Assembly (NCBI RefSeq): GCF_039531105.1
Contig: NZ_BAAAPK010000001.1
Span: 3,073,915 to 3,137,914 of the forward strand
Direction: 5' to 3'
Length of the DNA stretch: 64,000 bases
Origin: Microbacterium lacus
GTDB taxonomy: Bacteria; Actinomycetota; Actinomycetes; Actinomycetales; Microbacteriaceae
This document shows positions 1 to 8,281 of the stretch, piece after piece. The position numbers were made by a program, and so were the translations under genes. Below the pieces are notes generated by a model. The model was not told where the DNA came from, did not search any database, and saw nothing but the letters and a program-made list of their open reading frames with translations. Position 1 is the stretch's first letter. The number at the start of each line of letters is the position of its first letter.

Positions 1-948
1 CGACAGAAGTTCGCCCCGGATGAACGGCGGACCGGAGTCCAAGACAGAAACGATGAATCCGCCGGGGATTGCGCGCGTCACGTCCACTGTCAGCGTGTCG
101 GACTCGAATCGCTCGCTTGCGCCCAGCGCTGAAGGCGCCTTCATGATGACGGGGCGGAGCTTGTCTATGCGATGACCGAGCGGATCGGGTGTCTGGACCG
201 CATAGACGATGACGCCTTCCTCCGGGATGCCGGCATCGAACTGATCAGCCATGAGTCGGGCCTCGATCATGACGTACGGAACCCCCGAGCCGACCTTCAC
301 CGCCGCGACCCGACCGCTGGGCGGTGGTTGCGTCAGACTTATCGCGTGGAGGGCATACTCGCCGACGCGGCCGCTGTGCTGCGCCACGGTCGCCGGATCG
401 AGCCACTGGATCCCGGTCTTCGTGTACGCCGTCGGGTGGGTCGCGGTCGACGCAGACATCTGGTCGTACCTGCCGATGACGGGATTCTGTGGATCGATGT
501 CGTCGCCGAACGGATACAGATCCGTGAACCCGGTCAGGCCGTGCATCAACTCCATCGCCCAGACACCGACGTCCTCGACCATCACGAACCTCGACCAGAA
601 TCCGCTGTTCGTGCCCGCGCCGCGTCCGCCGAGCATGACGATCGCAGCGGCATCGAACCCCTCCGACCGAAGTCGAGCGCCGATCACCGGCTCCAGCATG
701 GCCGCCGGCACATCACGCTGGTCGACACTGTGCCGCTCCACCACGACGGCGTCCAGGTCGGCGATCCCCGAGGACGCGGCCCTGATGTACGCCCTCAGCG
801 ACCGGTCTCTGCCGGTGCTCGGATCAGGGTCGTACAGCGCCCTGCGAAGGATGTCATCCTCCCAGTGGTTCGGCACGATGTCGGGCGGTAGGGCGTTCGT
901 GCGGTACAGCGGGACGAAAGCAATCTTCTTGCGACCAACCCAGGACAT
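1..948 (-). CDS. Partial protein with M6-like, degenerate metalloprotease motif (3' end beyond window)
   Basis: The minus strand is open from an ATG at 948 to the window edge (316 codons, no stop), with GGGAG seven bases upstream. The product is soluble-looking with no obvious signal peptide. Around residues 130-145 it reads WAMELMHGLTGFTDLY, and about 15 residues later IGRYDQM. This resembles the HExGHxLGLxDLY...wDxM signature of M6/immune-inhibitor-A-like metallopeptidases, but the first zinc-ligand His is Met and the spacing is one residue longer, so a classical zinc site is unlikely. I infer an inactive or non-catalytic relative, perhaps a surface protein. The family assignment is tentative and the C-terminal part is not visible. 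Confidence 0.7.
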   Translation of the reverse strand, partial: MSWVGRKKIAFVPLYRTNALPPDIVPNHWEDDILRRALYDPDPSTGRDRSLRAYIRAASSGIADLDAVVVERHSVDQRDVPAAMLEPVIGARLRSEGFDAAAIVMLGGRGAGTNSGFWSRFVMVEDVGVWAMELMHGLTGFTDLYPFGDDIDPQNPVIGRYDQMSASTATHPTAYTKTGIQWLDPATVAQHSGRVGEYALHAISLTQPPPSGRVAAVKVGSGVPYVMIEARLMADQFDAGIPEEGVIVYAVQTPDPLGHRIDKLRPVIMKAPSALGASERFESDTLTVDVTRAIPGGFIVSVLDSGPPFIRGELLS

Positions 949-1044
949 GTCATCTCCCGTTTTCCTGCGCCCAGCGCCTGGACTATTGAGAGGGCAGCCG
1001 CCGCTCCGTTTGCAGCGACTCGCCTCCGAACCGAGAACTCTCGA

Positions 1045-1067
1045 CGCCTCTCTGGAGAAGAGAGGCG
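1045..1067. terminator. Perfect 9-bp hairpin between the erm remnant and the edge gene
   Basis: CGCCTCTCT (1045-1053), a 5-nt loop and AGAGAGGCG (1059-1067) pair perfectly. It lies just downstream of the erm remnant on the minus strand and upstream of the gene starting at 948. No T-run follows, so termination is possible but not certain. Confidence 0.4.
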
Positions 1068-1100
1068 AGACGTCCGCGTGATACGGACGCACGCGGGGCT

Positions 1101-1370
1101 CTATCGTTTGGACCACAGCCGCGCCCATTGCGCGGCATCCAGATCGCGCGGCAGTGATGCGGGGTGGATGCCCGCCGCGGAAAGGATCTGCCGGGCGGCG
1201 GGCGCCGACGACCTCACGACCGGCGCCAGGATCGCAGCCATGCCGCGGCCGCGCGCAGTGAAGATGTCTCCGACGAATTGTTCGTAGGCGTGCCGCTGGT
1301 CCGCAGGGACCAGCCGAGCGTTGACGGTGGGATCTTGTCCATCACGCGTCGAGGCGTGCCGCTGACGCAT
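1101..1370 (-). pseudogene. C-terminal remnant of an Erm-type 23S rRNA adenine-N6 methyltransferase
   Basis: An 89-codon frame on the minus strand carries, after about residue 17, a block that matches my recollection of actinobacterial Erm C-termini: AYEQFVGDIFTARGRGM, then SLPRDLDAAQWARLWSKR at the end. Erm enzymes are about 250-290 residues; the SAM-binding two thirds are missing, and the next upstream gene is an unrelated hydrolase at 1424. The motif that should precede this block in Erm (PSVDGG..L.I.RR..PL) is present but on the opposite strand at 1314-1364 as PSVDGGILSITRRGVPL, so a segment of about 50 nt has been inverted in place. The first residues of the minus frame are therefore nonsense. 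I infer a dead resistance-type gene; expression as a short peptide cannot be excluded. Confidence 0.65.
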
Positions 1371-1423
1371 ACGGATCGATGAACGGTGACGAGCGCAGTC
1401 CTCGGCTGGGCAGACCGCCGGTT

Positions 1424-2206
1424 TTAGCGGGTGCTGTCGAGGATGAGTCGAGTCGCTTCCTGCGCGGCGTCCCATTGCGGAAAGTGGCCGCAGCGCTCGA
1501 ACCAATGCAGCACGGCGTCGGGGAACAGTTCTGTGGCGCGAGAGGCCTGACGCGGCACCGTCACCAGATCGCGCCGCCCCCACCCGATCGTGACCCGGCC
1601 GGGCACCGTTCCGGCCGGTGCGCCCTGCTGCTTGGGTCCTTTGGTGAGGGCGTCCATGGCGGCACCGGTCGCCGGCGAATCGGCCAGTCCGCGCACGTCC
1701 GGCAGCACGGTCTCGGGCGAGAGCGTCCAGGGCCGCGCCGACAACTGCGCCAGCAGCAGAGCCCTGCCGACAGGGTTGTCCAGCAGGGCTGGCAGCACGC
1801 CTCGCAGCGCTCGGACCAGAGCGATCGAGGGCCGCAGCGTGGCTCCGAAGACGACGAGCTCGCCGCGGCTCCAAAAGCCGCCCGGGTCCAACGCCACAGT
1901 GTCGCCGCCGACCCCCCGCCGCGCAAGATCGAGCACGATTCGGCCGCCCATCGACTGGCCGGCGGTCGAGACCCCGTCCAGCCCCTGCTCGCGGATGAAG
2001 TCCGCGACAGAGTCGGTCAGCGTGGCGATCGAGACCTCACCGGTCAAAGGCGGTGTCTCCCCGAAACCCGGTAGGTCGACAGCGATGATCTCACGGTGCT
2101 CGGCCAGCTGGTCGAGGATCGGGGCCCAAGATCGCCACCCCGCGCCCAGACCGTGTACGAGCAGCAAGGGGCTGCCGTTCCCGCGTCGGATGTGGTTCAG
2201 CGTCAT
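1424..2206 (-). CDS. Alpha/beta-fold hydrolase
   Basis: A 260-residue enzyme of the usual length for the family. Visible features are the oxyanion-hole strand HGLGAGWRSW near residue 19, the nucleophile elbow GQSMGG near residue 84, an acidic residue in GRRDLVTV near 213, and the catalytic His in CGHFPQWD near 240, which complete a Ser-Asp-His triad. Residues 110-190 form the variable cap. The ATG is preceded on the minus strand by TAGCGT and 7 nt with no convincing Shine-Dalgarno, so translation is probably leaderless. Substrate unknown; esterase, lactonase or C-C hydrolase are all possible. It stands alone, divergent from the DNA glycosylase at 2336. Confidence 0.9.
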   Translation of the reverse strand: MTLNHIRRGNGSPLLLVHGLGAGWRSWAPILDQLAEHREIIAVDLPGFGETPPLTGEVSIATLTDSVADFIREQGLDGVSTAGQSMGGRIVLDLARRGVGGDTVALDPGGFWSRGELVVFGATLRPSIALVRALRGVLPALLDNPVGRALLLAQLSARPWTLSPETVLPDVRGLADSPATGAAMDALTKGPKQQGAPAGTVPGRVTIGWGRRDLVTVPRQASRATELFPDAVLHWFERCGHFPQWDAAQEATRLILDSTR

Positions 2207-2323
2207 TCGCTCAACGCTATCCCGCGCGGAAAGCGGGAGGGCCGGATCCCCAAGAGCGGAACGACCGACGCCGTTCTCACGTGATCCTCAGAGCGCGAGC
2301 GCCGAGTGTCGGGGGGCGGAGCG

Positions 2324-2329
2324 TAGGGT
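2324..2329 (+). promoter_or_regulatory. -10 box TAGGGT, leaderless promoter for 2336
   Basis: TAGGGT is followed by six bases and then the ATG, which puts the expected transcription start at or next to the start codon. No ribosome binding site is present. Confidence 0.5.
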
Positions 2330-2335
2330 GAGCGC

Positions 2336-3295
2336 ATGACGATCGCGGAGCTCCGGCCGGCAGCGCGGACCGCCGCCGATCGACCGCTCGAGACCGAGTA
2401 CCGCCCGCGGCATCCGGTCGACGTGCGTCGCACCGTCGTCTATCAGCGCCACGGCGGCGGCGACCCCACCATGGTGATCGCGGGCGAGGTCATCTGGCGC
2501 GCCAGCAGGACCCCGGAGGGCATCGCCACCCTGGCGATCCGAGAGGTCTCCCCCGGCGTGATCCGCGGCGCCGCGTGGGGCCCGGGCGCGTCTTGGGCGC
2601 TGGATCAGCTGCCTGCGCTCTGCGGGCGGGACGACGATCCCGGCGACTTCGACGCGACGCGGCATCCGCTCATCGCCGACGCGCACCACCGCCACCCGGG
2701 CGTGCGCATCGGTCGCACCGATCTGTTCTTCGACTCCCTCGCCAGCGCGATCATCGAGCAGAAGGTCACTGGCATGCAGGCGTTCGGCGCGTGGCGCCGG
2801 CTGGTCACCTGGCACGGCGAGCGCGCCCCCGGGCCGACGCCGAAGCCGATGTACGCCCCGCCGGACATCGAGGGGTGGCGCCGCATCCCGTCATGGTCGT
2901 GGCACCGCGCCGGGCTCGAGCCTCCGCAGTCGCGCACGATCGTCGAAGCGGCCCGCCGCGGCGAGGCCATCGGCCGTGTCTTCATGGCGGCGACCGACGG
3001 CGAGGCCCGCGACCGCGTGCTGATCAGTCAGCGCGGCATCGGCGCGTGGACCTCGGCCGAGACGCGCATCCGCGCGCTCGGAGATCCCGACGCGGTGAGC
3101 GTCGGCGACTTCCACCTCGCACACGAAGTCGGCTACGCCCTCACCGGCGCGCGCGTCGACGACGACGGGATGCTGGAGCTGCTCGCCCCGTGGGCGGGTC
3201 AGCGTCAGCGCGTGATCCGCTACCTCGAAGCGAGCGGCATCCGGGAGCCCCGGCGCGCACCGCGCCTGCACCCCGAGGACCACCGCAACCGCTGA
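2336..3295 (+). CDS. DNA-3-methyladenine glycosylase family protein (AlkA/HhH-GPD type)
   Basis: A 319-residue protein of the base-excision repair HhH-GPD superfamily, expected to remove alkylated purines from DNA. The C-terminal half shows SAIIEQKVTG (about 137-146), the helix-hairpin-helix ISQRGIGAWTSAE (about 230-242) and the catalytic Asp in SVGDFHLAHE (D258). The first 120 residues match the less conserved AlkA-like N-terminal domain. No Ada-type methyltransferase domain is fused. No Shine-Dalgarno is seen; a -10 box six bases before the ATG suggests a leaderless message. The small membrane protein at 3324 follows but has its own -10 box. Confidence 0.88.
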   Translation: MTIAELRPAARTAADRPLETEYRPRHPVDVRRTVVYQRHGGGDPTMVIAGEVIWRASRTPEGIATLAIREVSPGVIRGAAWGPGASWALDQLPALCGRDDDPGDFDATRHPLIADAHHRHPGVRIGRTDLFFDSLASAIIEQKVTGMQAFGAWRRLVTWHGERAPGPTPKPMYAPPDIEGWRRIPSWSWHRAGLEPPQSRTIVEAARRGEAIGRVFMAATDGEARDRVLISQRGIGAWTSAETRIRALGDPDAVSVGDFHLAHEVGYALTGARVDDDGMLELLAPWAGQRQRVIRYLEASGIREPRRAPRLHPEDHRNR

Positions 3296-3311
3296 GCTCG
3301 AGGCCGCGCCC

Positions 3312-3317
3312 TAGGCT
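3312..3317 (+). promoter_or_regulatory. -10 box TAGGCT, leaderless promoter for 3324
   Basis: TAGGCT, six bases, then ATG; no Shine-Dalgarno. It lies 28 bp after the preceding stop, so the small membrane protein probably has its own transcript. Confidence 0.5.
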
Positions 3318-3323
3318 GATCCC

Positions 3324-3548
3324 ATGTCTGAACCTCGCACCGGCTGGCCGAAGGGCCGCATCCAGTGGCTCATCGGCACGATCCTGATCTTCGCCGGCGG
3401 CGTGCTGTTCGGTCTGATCTGGGGACAGCTGTGGATCGGCATCGTCTTGGCCCTGGCGATCTCGGTCGGCTGGCTGATCGCGTACGAATCCTGGCGCGGG
3501 CGGCACATCGGCATCGACGACCCCGACGACAACGGCGCGCAGCTCTAG
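3324..3548 (+). CDS. Small two-helix membrane protein
   Basis: A 74-residue hypothetical protein. Residues about 15-32 and 35-52 are two closely spaced hydrophobic helices (WLIGTILIFAGGVLFGLIWG and LWIGIVLALAISVGWLIA), flanked by a basic N-terminus and an acidic tail (GIDDPDDNGAQL). No enzymatic motif is visible. The probable leaderless -10 box and full codon bias support a real gene. It ends 13 bp from the convergent aldo/keto reductase. Function unknown. Confidence 0.75.
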   Translation: MSEPRTGWPKGRIQWLIGTILIFAGGVLFGLIWGQLWIGIVLALAISVGWLIAYESWRGRHIGIDDPDDNGAQL

Positions 3549-3561
3549 GCTCCGGACGCCC

Positions 3562-4395
3562 TCACATCTCCTCGTGGGTATCGGGATCCCCGTCCCACAG
3601 CCGACCGCGCTCGAGCGCGGAGATCGCCGACACCTCGTCATCGGTCAGGCGGAAGCCGAAGACATCGGCGTTCTCGCGCTGACGGTCGGCATCGGCTGAC
3701 TTCGGGATCGGCGTGCTCCCCAGCTGCGTGTGCCAGCGCAGCACGACCTGAGTGGGGGTCACATCGTGGGTGCCGGCGATCTCCTGCAGCACCTGTTCCT
3801 GCAGCAGCTCGGATCGACGCGCCAGCGGACTCCAGCTCTCGGTGCGGATGCCGTGCACGGCGTGGAAGGCACGGAGCTCCGCCTGGGGGAAGTAGGGGTG
3901 CAGCTCCACCTGATTGACCGCGGGCGTGACGCCGGTCTCGTCGATGAGCTCGGTCAGCATCGCGGCCGTGAAGTTGGACACGCCGATCGAGCGCACCAGC
4001 CCCTGCTCCCGGGCGTCGATCATCCCGCGCCAGGTGTCCAGGTACTTGCCCACGCTGGGGTTGGGCCAGTGGATGAGCGAGAGGTCGATCCGGTCGAGAC
4101 CCAGCAGCGCGAGCGAGGCCTTGGTGCTCTCCAGCGCCTCCGCGCGTCCGTGATGACGACCGGGGATCTTGGTCGTGATCAGCAGCTCGGCGCGGTCCAC
4201 GCCGGCGGTGCGGACCGCCTCGCCGACTTCGCCCTCGTTCTCGTAGTTGACCGCGGTGTCCAACAGTCGGTAGCCGCTGTCGATGGCCGCGACGATCGCG
4301 GCCACTCCCTCCGGGCCCTGCAGCTTGTAGGTGCCCAGTCCCAGCTCGGGGAAGGCCACGCCGTCGTTCAGGGTCACGGTGGGGATGCTCAGCAT
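3562..4395 (-). CDS. Aldo/keto reductase
   Basis: A 277-residue NADPH-dependent reductase, normal length for the 2,5-diketo-gluconic acid reductase-like (AKR5) branch. The catalytic tetrad is visible: D46 (GYRLLDTA), Y51 (NYENE), K76 (ITTKIPG) and H109 (LIHWPNP). The cofactor-binding tail IPKSADADRQREN is also present. The ATG at 4395 is chosen over a GTG at 4413 because GGGAGG lies eight bases before it. The substrate (sugar or keto-aldehyde) cannot be told from sequence. The gene is monocistronic; a repeat element sits upstream of it. Confidence 0.92.
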   Translation of the reverse strand: MLSIPTVTLNDGVAFPELGLGTYKLQGPEGVAAIVAAIDSGYRLLDTAVNYENEGEVGEAVRTAGVDRAELLITTKIPGRHHGRAEALESTKASLALLGLDRIDLSLIHWPNPSVGKYLDTWRGMIDAREQGLVRSIGVSNFTAAMLTELIDETGVTPAVNQVELHPYFPQAELRAFHAVHGIRTESWSPLARRSELLQEQVLQEIAGTHDVTPTQVVLRWHTQLGSTPIPKSADADRQRENADVFGFRLTDDEVSAISALERGRLWDGDPDTHEEM

Positions 4396-4424
4396 GACTC
4401 CATCCTCCCGCACACGGATGTGCT

Positions 4425-4522
4425 CTCGCGGCCGGCTTCCGTTCTCGCGGCCCGTGGTGCGGTTCGGGCCGCGACACGCAGCGCGGGCCGCGACACGCAG
4501 CGCGGGCCGCGAGGCGCAGCGC
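4425..4522. repeat. Intergenic palindromic element built from 19-bp modules
   Basis: CTCGCGGCC occurs at 4425 and 4444, exactly 19 bp apart. After a short spacer, the inverse-type module GGGCCGCGA occurs at 4466, 4485 and 4504, again every 19 bp; the first two right-hand units (4466-4503) are identical over all 19 bp. The arms can fold into an imperfect hairpin. The same architecture is found at 26627-26696. It separates the DUF4097 operon from the aldo/keto reductase. Confidence 0.75.
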
Positions 4523-4556
4523 GGCGTGCGAGCTCGCGTGTGCCGCGCGCGGCGCG

Positions 4557-5399
4557 TCAGCGGGCGCTGTCGATCGTGACCGTCCCGGCCGAGACCGTGA
4601 CGTCGACCGTGTTGCGGGCACCGGCCTGCGTCTGCAGCCCGTTGTCGAACTCGCCGGCCGACACGTCCGAGCGCACGTCGTAGGCGCCGTCCGGGAGCTC
4701 GAGATCCAGGCCACCTGCGCTCACGTCCACCGTCACGGTGCGCGGCGCGGTGCCGGTCAGGCGTGCATCGATCGTGCCCGCGCTCACCGAGAAGCCGGCC
4801 TCGGTCACGTCCGCGAGGTCGATGTCCGCCCCGCCCGCGCTCAGCTCGGCGGTGAGCGTCGTGGCCGATCCGTCCACCGAGAGCCGGCCCGCGCCGACGT
4901 CGATGCCGAGGTCGCCGAACCGCCCATCGACCGTGAGATCGCCGGCGGCGAGCTCCAGCGTGGCGTCGAGGTCGTCGCCGGCGAGGTCCTGCGGCAGCGT
5001 GAGGATCGCCCGCACCTCACCGCCGAAGACCCACCAGCCTGGACCGAAGCGCTGGGGCGAGGCGACCCGCAGGGTGTCGCCGTCGGTGCGAAGCGTCCAC
5101 GAGCCCGCCCCCAGACCGCTGGTCACCTGAAGCGTCGCCTCGGACACGTCGGCGAACTCGAGGCGGAGCGAGGCGGCATCCACACTGACATCGAGTTCGC
5201 TCACTCCCCCGACATCGACGCTGCGGCTCTCGGTGCGGACGCTCGCGGCGGCGACGGTGGAGAACACCGCCGAGCCGAGCGCCCCGAGGATCACGGCCGC
5301 GCCGAGCGCGATCGCGAGGATCGCCACGACGCGGGAGGAACCCCGGGTCGGCGGCGGCGTCGGGGCCGCGGGAGCCGCGGGAGGGGGTGCGATGGTCAT
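4557..5399 (-). CDS. DUF4097-family membrane-anchored beta-repeat protein
   Basis: A 280-residue protein: a Pro/Ala-rich cytoplasmic N-terminus (1-22), one transmembrane helix (about 24-50), then an extracytoplasmic region of short repeating beta strands (for example LELAAGDLTVDGRFGDLGI, ELSAGGADIDLADVTEAGF, DVSAGGLDLELPDGAYDV) typical of the DUF4097 beta-helix family. The ATG overlaps the stop of the response regulator (ATGA), so the two are translationally coupled. Context with a two-component system suggests an envelope-stress or cell-surface output; family members are commonly found with such regulators. Molecular role unknown. Confidence 0.85.
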   Translation of the reverse strand: MTIAPPPAAPAAPTPPPTRGSSRVVAILAIALGAAVILGALGSAVFSTVAAASVRTESRSVDVGGVSELDVSVDAASLRLEFADVSEATLQVTSGLGAGSWTLRTDGDTLRVASPQRFGPGWWVFGGEVRAILTLPQDLAGDDLDATLELAAGDLTVDGRFGDLGIDVGAGRLSVDGSATTLTAELSAGGADIDLADVTEAGFSVSAGTIDARLTGTAPRTVTVDVSAGGLDLELPDGAYDVRSDVSAGEFDNGLQTQAGARNTVDVTVSAGTVTIDSAR

Positions 5400-6073
5400 G
5401 ATCCTGCTCCTGTCTGCGGCTGCGGGCCGCCGTGTTCGAGGTGGACGAGCGCTGCCAGCACCCGCCGGTTGCCGGACTCGTCCGGCTCGAGTTCGAGCTT
5501 CTGGAAGATCGCGGTGATGTACTTCTCCACGCTCGCCTCGGAGACGAAGAGGGTTGCCGCGATCGCCTGGTTCGACCGACCCTCGGCGATGAGTGCGAGC
5601 GTCGACGCCTCGCGCGGCGTAAGGCGCTGCATCCGCTCGTCGCGGGGTCGGCGGCTGAGCAGCTGCGCGACCACTTCGGGATCCAGGACCGTTGCACCGT
5701 CCCTGATGCGGGCGACCGCCTCGAGGAAGTCCGACACGTCCGCGACCCGGTCCTTCAGCAGGTAGCCGATCGCTCCGCCGTGGGCGGTGATGAGCTCGCT
5801 CGCATAGCGCTCCTCGACGTACTGCGAGAGCACGAGGAGGGGGAGATCGGGATGCCGGGCCCGCAGTCTCAGCGCGGCCCGGATGCCCTCGTCGGTGAAG
5901 GTGGGCGGAAGCCGCACGTCGAGGAGGCAGAGCTCGGGCATCGTCTGCTCGACGGTCTCCTCGAGGGTCCGCGCGTCCGCCAGGGCGGCGACCACCTCGT
6001 GGCCGGAGTCCTCCAGGACGCGGACGAGCCCTTCGCGCAGCAGGACGGAGTCCTCGCAGATCAGGATGCGCAC
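5396..6073 (-). CDS. LuxR/NarL-family response regulator
   Basis: A 225-residue regulator. The receiver domain (1-120) begins VRILICEDSVLLREG with acidic pocket E7/D8, phospho-acceptor D52 (LCLLDVRLPP) and Lys in YLLKDRV. The C-terminal HTH (about 150-210) has LTPREASTLALIAEGRSN and SVEKYITAIFQKL. A GTG start at 6073 is chosen because the receiver domain begins there and GGAGGTGAG lies upstream inside the kinase gene. The gene overlaps the kinase by 13 bp and the DUF4097 gene by 4 bp, making a tight kinase-regulator-output operon. Confidence 0.93.
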   Translation of the reverse strand: MRILICEDSVLLREGLVRVLEDSGHEVVAALADARTLEETVEQTMPELCLLDVRLPPTFTDEGIRAALRLRARHPDLPLLVLSQYVEERYASELITAHGGAIGYLLKDRVADVSDFLEAVARIRDGATVLDPEVVAQLLSRRPRDERMQRLTPREASTLALIAEGRSNQAIAATLFVSEASVEKYITAIFQKLELEPDESGNRRVLAALVHLEHGGPQPQTGAGS

Positions 6074-7356
6074 GGGACGCTCACCTCCAGAGACGTGGGA
6101 CCACCCTGGGGGCTGTCCAGCCGTGCCGTGCCGCCCGCGGCGAGGACGCGGTTCATGATGCCGTCCAGGCCGCCACCGGGCGTCACCTGCGCGCCGCCGA
6201 TCCCGTCGTCCTCGACGCGCGCCCACAGGCTCCCGTCCGGGCGCTGACGGACCAGCACGCGGCAGCCCGTTGCGCGTGAGTGCTTCGCGGCGTTCGTGAG
6301 CGATTCGGCGATGCAGAAGTAGACGGCGGCCTCGGCGTTGCTGTCGCAGCGCCGATCGATGCGGACGTCGAGCTGGACGGGGATGGGCGAGCGCCCGGCG
6401 AGAGCCGAGAGGGCGGCATCCAGCCCCCGATCATCGAGCACCGACGCGTGGATGCCGCGCGCGAGCTGCCGGAGCTCGGTGATGGCGGCCTTCGTCGAGG
6501 TGTGCGCCTCCGCGAGCAGCGCTTTCGCCGCCTCGGGGTCGTCGTCGATCTTCTGCTGCGCGAGACCCAGCGTCATCCCGACCGACACGAGCCGGGGCTG
6601 CACCCCGTCGTGGAGGTCTCGTTCGATGCGGGTGCGCTCGACCTCGGAGGCCCGGATCGCCCCCTCGCGGCGGACGTCGGATGTGCGCGCCTGCTCGACG
6701 AGCTGGGCCTCACGGGTGGGCACCACGATCGCGCGGGCGAGGACGGCGTGGAGCACGGCGAGACCGATGATCGCGGCCACCGCGACGAGCGCGACCAGGA
6801 TCCCGGTGACGACCGCCCACGAGACAGGCACCTCGATGCCGGTGCCGGCGAGGGTGACGGCGCCGCTGCGGGCGAAGAGCGGAGCGAAGACGAGCACGAT
6901 CGCCGACGCGAAGACCGACACGAGCGGCAGGACGATCAGACCCAGGACCGTCCCGATCGCGGCACTCGCGATCGCGCGCCACATCGACGGGTCGATGAAC
7001 TGCCGCCAGACGACACGGAGGAAGCCGCCGAAGCCCGGCGTGGTCCGCCGACGCGGCGCGAGGCCCGGCAGGCCCAGCGCATACAGCCCGTCCACGCGTG
7101 CCGTCTCCAACCACGCCACGCCGTACAGCGCGTAGACGAAGCCGAGGAGGAAGACCAGGCCGATGCCGAGGACGGGGACGAGTCCGAGCCCGACCCCGAG
7201 CAGCGTGGCGAGGACCGTGAAGACGACGGGCCCCACGACGCCGAGGGCGGCGAGCTGGGCGATGGCTCCGGCGATCCGCAGCGGGTCGCGCAGCGGCGAT
7301 CGTGACGGCGGCGGGACGACGGGAGCGGCGCTCGGAGCGAGGGTGGAGGAGGTCAT
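6061..7356 (-). CDS. Sensor histidine kinase (HisKA_3 / NarL type)
   Basis: A 431-residue kinase partnered with the regulator encoded immediately downstream. Residues about 30-210 hold four to six hydrophobic helices resembling the putative-sensor domain found in actinobacterial kinases. The dimerisation/phosphoacceptor motif is ERTRIERDLHDGVQPRL (H249). The HATPase region has ESLTNAAKHSRA (N box) and DDGIGGAQVTPGGGLDG (G box). The ATG is preceded by TACCGT and six bases, consistent with leaderless initiation. It starts the kinase, regulator, DUF4097 operon. The signal is unknown. Confidence 0.93.
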   Translation of the reverse strand: MTSSTLAPSAAPVVPPPSRSPLRDPLRIAGAIAQLAALGVVGPVVFTVLATLLGVGLGLVPVLGIGLVFLLGFVYALYGVAWLETARVDGLYALGLPGLAPRRRTTPGFGGFLRVVWRQFIDPSMWRAIASAAIGTVLGLIVLPLVSVFASAIVLVFAPLFARSGAVTLAGTGIEVPVSWAVVTGILVALVAVAAIIGLAVLHAVLARAIVVPTREAQLVEQARTSDVRREGAIRASEVERTRIERDLHDGVQPRLVSVGMTLGLAQQKIDDDPEAAKALLAEAHTSTKAAITELRQLARGIHASVLDDRGLDAALSALAGRSPIPVQLDVRIDRRCDSNAEAAVYFCIAESLTNAAKHSRATGCRVLVRQRPDGSLWARVEDDGIGGAQVTPGGGLDGIMNRVLAAGGTARLDSPQGGPTSLEVSVPCAS

Positions 7357-7362
7357 GGCTCC

Positions 7363-7368
7363 ACGGTA
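7363..7368 (-). promoter_or_regulatory. -10 box TACCGT, leaderless promoter for the kinase operon
   Basis: On the minus strand TACCGT is followed by GGAGCC and then the ATG at 7356. Confidence 0.45.
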
Positions 7369-7433
7369 TTGATGCGCGCCGCCGCGCGCGCCGGGGGCAT
7401 CCGGAATCCTCCCGTCGGGTTAACCCGAAGCGG

Positions 7434-8105
7434 TCAGCCGGACAGCCCCGACACGCCGCTCCCGATGAGCATCGCGCCGATCACGATCAGCACGAGAGCC
7501 ATCACGATCGCGTTGTTCGCGATGAGCCAGTTCTTCGCGGTCTGCAGGACCGGCGTGACCCGGTCGCCGGCGACCGCCACCAGGGTCACCGGGACCGCCA
7601 CGCTCAGGCAGGCGAGCACGACGAAGAGCGCGCCCGCGCCGATCGCCTGACCGATCGGCAGGAACGCCCCGCCGATCGTGAGCCCGGCTCCCGCGGCGAA
7701 CGCGATCTCCTTCGGATTCACGACCGTCAGCACGAACCCGAGCCGGAGTGCACCGCCCCTGCCGGTGCGCTCGATCGACTGCATCCAGCCCGGCAGCTTC
7801 GGTGCGGCATCCGCCCGCGGCCGCCGGACGAACTTGCGGATGCCGACCCCCACGAGCACGACGCCGAGGGCGAGCCGCAGCACAGCTGCCGGAAGAGAGG
7901 ATCCCGCGGCCTGATCGATCAGGTCCGACACGACGGCGAAGACCGCGGTGAGCAGCGCGAAGCCCGCCGCGCGGCCGAGGAGGAAGAGGCTGCTCCCGCC
8001 GAGCCCCACCGGGGCGGTGAGCAGCAGCAGGACGGCGATGATCGGGAACGGACTGAGCGCGACGCCGATCCCGAACGGAATGAGGTCGCCGATCACGTCG
8101 AGCAC
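7434..8105 (-). CDS. GAP-family (Sap-like) transmembrane exporter
   Basis: A 223-residue integral membrane protein with six predicted helices and the family features FGIGVALSPFPIIAVLLLL near the start and FVLTVVNPKEIAFAAGAG in the middle. This matches the GAP/Sap family, whose mycobacterial members move glycopeptidolipid or sulfolipid-type molecules, related to the LysE-like superfamily. The GTG at 8105 is chosen over an upstream in-frame start because AGGAGG lies five bases before it. It is upstream of, and parallel to, the sensor kinase operon, with a 77-bp gap. The substrate is not inferable. Confidence 0.85.
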   Translation of the reverse strand: MLDVIGDLIPFGIGVALSPFPIIAVLLLLTAPVGLGGSSLFLLGRAAGFALLTAVFAVVSDLIDQAAGSSLPAAVLRLALGVVLVGVGIRKFVRRPRADAAPKLPGWMQSIERTGRGGALRLGFVLTVVNPKEIAFAAGAGLTIGGAFLPIGQAIGAGALFVVLACLSVAVPVTLVAVAGDRVTPVLQTAKNWLIANNAIVMALVLIVIGAMLIGSGVSGLSG

Positions 8106-8281
8106 GGCATCCTCCTGACTCCCGCGGGTCCGTCCCGCGCGCGCCCGACGCACGCGAAGGGCATTTCACCCTAGTGCGCAAGCCCCCCTCCGGGCTGTCG
8201 CGCCTGGGATAGGTTCGGGCACGGCCTTCGCCCGGAGCGGAGGTTCACAGCACATCACCTCGACAGAAACAGAGACACACC

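Noticed and set aside
1164..1382. Plus-strand frame containing PSVDGGILSITRR as a separate gene
   Set aside because: Its first half has no similarity to anything and runs antisense to the conserved Erm tail; the motif is better explained as an inverted piece of the remnant.
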